Source of the DNA: Saccoglossus kowalevskii
Taxonomy: Eukaryota > Hemichordata > Enteropneusta > Harrimaniidae
NCBI RefSeq assembly: GCF_000003605.2
Contig: NW_003135343.1
Location: forward strand, 100,663 to 122,959
DNA: 22,297 bases
Direction of reading: 5' to 3'
Shown here: piece by piece, positions 18,388-22,297 of the stretch
Position numbering within the stretch: the first letter of the stretch is position 1
How the letters are laid out: every line of letters begins with the position of its first letter
The notes under the pieces: generated by a model
Told to the model about the DNA's origin: nothing
The model's database searches: none
What the model saw: the letters and a program-made list of their open reading frames with translations, nothing else
Translations under genes and position numbers: made by a program

Positions 18388-19764
18388 TATACAATTGGAA
18401 ATGCTCGGTTTGTACCTGTAAGTAGCTTGGTGCGAAAATAAATATCATAGTATTGCCAGTCATATCAGGAAGAAAAAAGACCTCCATATCTGATTACTAA
18501 AGATCAGTTCACGTACCTAGCAATAATGAATTTACTATGTCGTATATTAATCCAGTAACTCTCTGACAGTCGCTGGACATTTAAAGACCAATGTGTACGT
18601 TCGAAATCAACATGTAAAAGAATACATATTCTGCTATTTCCAAAATTTAGTTAGATTCCATTATTAGTAAAATTATCCCTAAATGTGATTATCGCCATTC
18701 TACAGCATTTTTTCGCATGGGTTTGCTGTTTTGAACGGCATTTTCTTTACAGAACACTGATCCTAACAGTAAGGAATAATTCAAAATAAGTACTAGAAAA
18801 GTTTCGTGTTATGTGTTTGTAAACGAACTGACTGTGTCACGAGAACGCAAATATTCATAGTAATACTTGTAACTGGGAATGACTTGGTTAATTGCAACGA
18901 CTTGTTTGGTTATCTACTAATAATTCCACCACTTCATCAGTGGCTCGCTGAAGTGTTTTAATCAAAACGAGATCGACGAGTATTACCACCTCCCTACTGA
19001 CGCTGAACTTTCGAAAAAAAAAATTGTTCTTGTATGACTGGAGTTAGACGATGGCATCAAAGTTTTAGCCATTTTGACAACGACGGTTTAATTCTTAGCC
19101 ACTTTAGGTTGGTAACTGCGGTTTACTTTTTGTCTCGTTGCTGCTGAATAACGATGGTGTGCTTAAAATACCTCTTTAAATACACTGATGCTATTGTTAT
19201 CCTTGTATTTCACTTTTGGTCAATTAGTCAAACTATTTATTATTCAATACACATTAATGTCAAGTTGCGTTGTACAACAAATATATTATATTTAATGACG
19301 TTTTGAGGTTCCTTGTACAATCTGTAATCTGTAATTTCAGTTTTATGACTGCAGGTGTACACGCCTAATTAAATAACGGGTATCACCAACAAAATGTCAT
19401 GTTTTTAACCAGTAACTGTTTTATGCTCAGTACAAAATTGTTCTTATATCGAGATATAGCGTATATAATAAACACTGCTGCTACAGGCGCACTCACTGAC
19501 AATCGTTGCTGATTCTTAAGAGCTAATACTCCTGTGATTACCAATGTGAGGCGTGGCGCCTCAATTTGTTGTCAGTTACGACGTTCCATTTTGCAATAAA
19601 CCGAAGGAGAAATCAGTAGCAGCGTGACACAGATAATAATACTTCTGTTCTCAGAAAATATCCTTCAAATACGCCATTGTTCATTTCTGTAAATGTGTTA
19701 TGACCTCGACTATATCACACAACATTTAAGCTTTTATTAAATGCTGATATAATTCATACGATCT
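18386..19764. other. Non-coding spacer between the two arms of the inverted duplication
   Basis: AT-rich, no frame longer than about 60 codons, and no recognisable RNA gene or element. It is the central spacer of the inferred inverted duplication. Confidence 0.5.
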
Positions 19765-20915
19765 TCATTTCGTCATTTCGGTATCATCTAAGCATATATT
19801 GACCCACGCCTTCTTTTCATCTTCTGACAGTCTTATGTAATTTCTAATCAGGTATCACATAGTCTGTATTGGTTTATTGCACTGTATTGTCAACTCGCAT
19901 CTCCCGCCAACAGCTGAAATAATTGCGCACCTATGTTCTGTTAAGCGTAGACCCAGCTCAACAAACTATTTAGCCGCTCCCCATGTCTCATTGGCCTGTG
20001 GATAAAGTCATACAATGGATTAGCCATCTGGCAGCATGGGACCCAGTTTGGTTTCGAATTTTTAATATTTCGAGCTTATAGTTGTAGTCTAGCATGAAAA
20101 GTGAATTCTGTGCCATCAATGGATTCGTCAGCACAGATGTACGTTTCTTTATCTTCGAACAATTCTTCTCCAAGTTGAAAATAAGCTATCTATGCTTTTT
20201 TTCATTTTGAGCTGACATGTACCATTTTCAGCTAGAACGGTGAATGAGCCCTTATCCTGGAGCTTGTAAAATATTTCACTAAGACCCCAAAGAGCTTTCT
20301 CATCTAGATATTTCGCATCCGTGTCAGCTGGACGGGCATTCTCAATGAGATAATGTGCTCCGGGCCAGTATAAATAGATAAATTGTGGGGATGGACCCCA
20401 AAAATGACTGGCAACACCAGGCGGAACGATCTCTAATATTTTACCATCTGTGCCTCGGAGGGTGTATGTAATAATTGTACTTTTTATCGAGGTCAATTTG
20501 TCAGAAGCTTTCACTGGTTTGGCACTAATTGTCAACTGCTCGTGTGTCGCATTATTTCCATTTGCGTCAACTGGAAACTGTTGTGCTGCAAACTGGCTCA
20601 CTCATGAAGTATAATTCGTACCAACCCCTTGTAAATTTGATTCTTACAAGATTATGGTCATATTCTAGATGTAGATGAACTGTCAAGTGAAAAACTGAGT
20701 CATATTTGTTAAAAGATGACCCTAATATTATTATTTTTTCATAATAAACGAACAAGTGTGTAAGAATTCTAAAACAAATTAACTATCATCTGATCTTAGA
20801 AACAATTTCAGTCAAGATGTACTTACACAGAAGCCCAGGTGCAGCCAGAGATACCACTGCCCATATATTTTAATTTTATTCCATGCATGACTAGTTGCAG
20901 CCTGTGTTATCTGTA
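19765..20915 (-). pseudogene. KY: Decayed duplicate of KY-like exons 3-4, intron 3 retained
   Basis: Read on the minus strand, about 20915-20827 matches exon 3 (SHAWNKIKI-like, then GQWYL), the GTAAGT donor is at 20826-20821, intron 3 is recognisable at 20826-20665, and exon 4 starts at 20664. The retained intron shows DNA-level duplication, not retroposition. Damage: loss of two bases at the CDCTW codons (catalytic Asp frame lost), a 5-base loss near 20600, deletions of about 300 bp (junction near 20530) and about 265 bp (near 20380), a 4-base loss near 20180, and several stops from about 20000 onward. Exons 1-2 with the catalytic Cys are absent. The 150-codon frame 20149-20601 covers module pieces such as FPVDANGNNATHEQL and WGPSPQF. 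Similarity ends near 19765, at the segment corresponding to KKAWVNICTED of the intact gene. Confidence 0.92.
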
Positions 20916-21197
20916 TATATGCAGCGATCGTTTATATAGCTTGTGATGAAAATAATTTTCAAAAAATCGCAGGTACATACAACCGAAGTAACATAAATAA
21001 CACCAAAACAACGTAGATACTTGGAGTTTCAGTGAAAAGGTGATGTTTGAAAATGCACTTTTAAAATGAAATTTATTAAGTTGTTTTTAGCATAGAAATG
21101 TCTCCGGTTCTGGGGAAGTGTATTATTCTGGCACCCGGAAGTTGTCTCCCAAGAAGCTAAGTTTTGTCGTCTGAATAGCGAGGCATTAAATACATTT
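20916..21197. other. Non-coding DNA between the KY pseudogene and copy B
   Basis: About 280 bp that replaces the roughly 3.5 kb separating copy A from exon 3 in the left arm. I could not align it to that region, so it may be filler or strongly diverged sequence. Confidence 0.5.
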
Positions 21198-21941
21198 ATG
21201 CCTGGCCGACTGATATTTAATTATGGTGTGTTGATTGTCGTGTACCATTTATGTTTGAATGTTCGTTTGAATTTATTTCGTATTCGTGTATTTTATGGAA
21301 GAAAGTGAGTGAGTGAAGGAAATCATCTGTTCTGTGCCCGACCCATCGATGTCTGTGGGTACCAAAGAAACAATGTGTTGTATGATGCGAGGCTTTGTCA
21401 AATCTCCGCTCAAATATTATTTGGGATATGTCGTTTACTTTGAGCTCCCCTACACCCACAATTGCATTTGCCTTCAATTTAATTTTAATGCACTAATGTT
21501 TTGAAAAAGACAGCATTTCGCGCAATGACCTCTTATTGACGATTATAAATCAAAATTATTTGCACGTGAATAAATGTGAGTGATTTGTAGAGTGAATAAA
21601 TTAATTTTTGAACAAACGTTTCCTTTGACACAATGGGACTGATTGAATGGTCTCGTCGTCATTAGAATGTTACCATATTGTGTGAGTGTAAAACACCTGG
21701 TCGGTGTTATGTGAAACTATCGGTCAACATCCTGACTTCGATAAGTGCACATAAGTTTGTCTGTATATTTGACGTCGAGCGGGGCTTTTGGAACTGTTTT
21801 ACGCACATATAAATTGAATATCCCCTCTGGTCTAAGATATCACAGTGTTGTGTTTTTGATGATTATCGCGATAAAAAGTTCTCGGGCTCTTTTTAGAGCA
21901 ACTATTTGTTTCTTTCCAGCTTTCATTTACCAGACCAAATC
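21198..21941 (-). repeat. Copy B: right-arm counterpart of copy A, uninterrupted
   Basis: On the minus strand, in order, 21941-21655 matches copy A part 1, 21645-21384 matches part 2 and 21383-21198 matches part 3. Copy A is split by the Ty3/gypsy element and by the DNA transposon, whereas copy B runs straight through both sites and so gives their pre-insertion sequence. It lies upstream of the KY pseudogene, just as copy A lies upstream of the KY gene. A dispersed repeat family is a possible alternative to segmental duplication. Confidence 0.85.
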
Positions 21942-22297
21942 TGTGAACCATCGACCAAAATTTGTTTCAAATATACTTTAGTATAGTTACACGCTGCTTC
22001 CAGCATTGTGGCAAATTTTTTTACACTACTGGCCTTGTTTTTTGTATTTCCTTTAGTGATTTTAGAACAATTAACCAAAACACGTCGATGACGCTGACGC
22101 GGGTATCATCGAGAAGTATTGTTTACATATGTTTTTGGTTATACCTACATTGCAACTGACACATTTCTATTTCTTTTTAATTAACAACACTTCTTGCGAA
22201 ATCTAAATATCACTATACCGAGGAATACACCCAATGAGGGCATTGTTGAATTGCGAACGAAGTATAGGGCTACTGGCCAGAGATGGCGTACTACTGA
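21942..22297. other. Non-coding DNA to the window end
   Basis: I could not align the reverse complement with the sequence left of copy A, so the duplication seems to end near 21941 or has diverged beyond recognition. The frame 21962-22159 is not supported. Confidence 0.45.

Overview
This window is nuclear DNA of an animal. It is AT-rich and intron-containing, most of it is non-coding, and it holds remnants of several invertebrate-type transposable elements (a zf-RVT LINE, a mariner, a Ty3/gypsy element and a cut-and-paste DNA transposon). The best-supported host gene encodes a kyphoscoliosis peptidase (KY)/hillarin-type protein. A marine invertebrate, possibly a lophotrochozoan such as a mollusc, annelid or brachiopod, is plausible; the sequence alone does not fix the phylum.

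Layout. 1-650: 3' end of a non-LTR retrotransposon. About 645-1533: a broken mariner transposase with its right terminal repeat, fused directly to the LINE tail. 1534-3517: no recognisable gene. 3518-4165: a degenerate 39-bp tandem array. 4166-6349: non-coding. 6350-10965: a stretch of unique-looking DNA (copy A) interrupted by two later insertions, a decayed Ty3/gypsy element (about 6715-9490) and a 976-bp DNA transposon (9763-10738) with a 9-bp target-site duplication. 12474-16398 (+): an apparently intact four-exon KY-like transglutaminase-superfamily gene of 743 codons with a predicted N-terminal lipidation signal. 16399-19764: non-coding, with an LTR/promoter-like stretch and an (AT)31 microsatellite. 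19765-20915 (-): a decayed, intron-containing duplicate of KY exons 3-4. 21198-21941 (-): copy B of the copy A sequence.

The architecture is the main result. Copy A followed by the KY gene on the plus strand is mirrored on the minus strand by copy B followed by the KY pseudogene. I read this as an old inverted segmental duplication, in which the right arm lost KY exons 1-2 and decayed, while the left arm kept the functional gene and later took both transposon insertions. Copy B shows the precise empty site of the DNA transposon and the approximate empty site of the Ty3/gypsy element. The region is therefore one active-looking gene in a transposon-rich, rearranged neighbourhood. There is no operon-like organisation.
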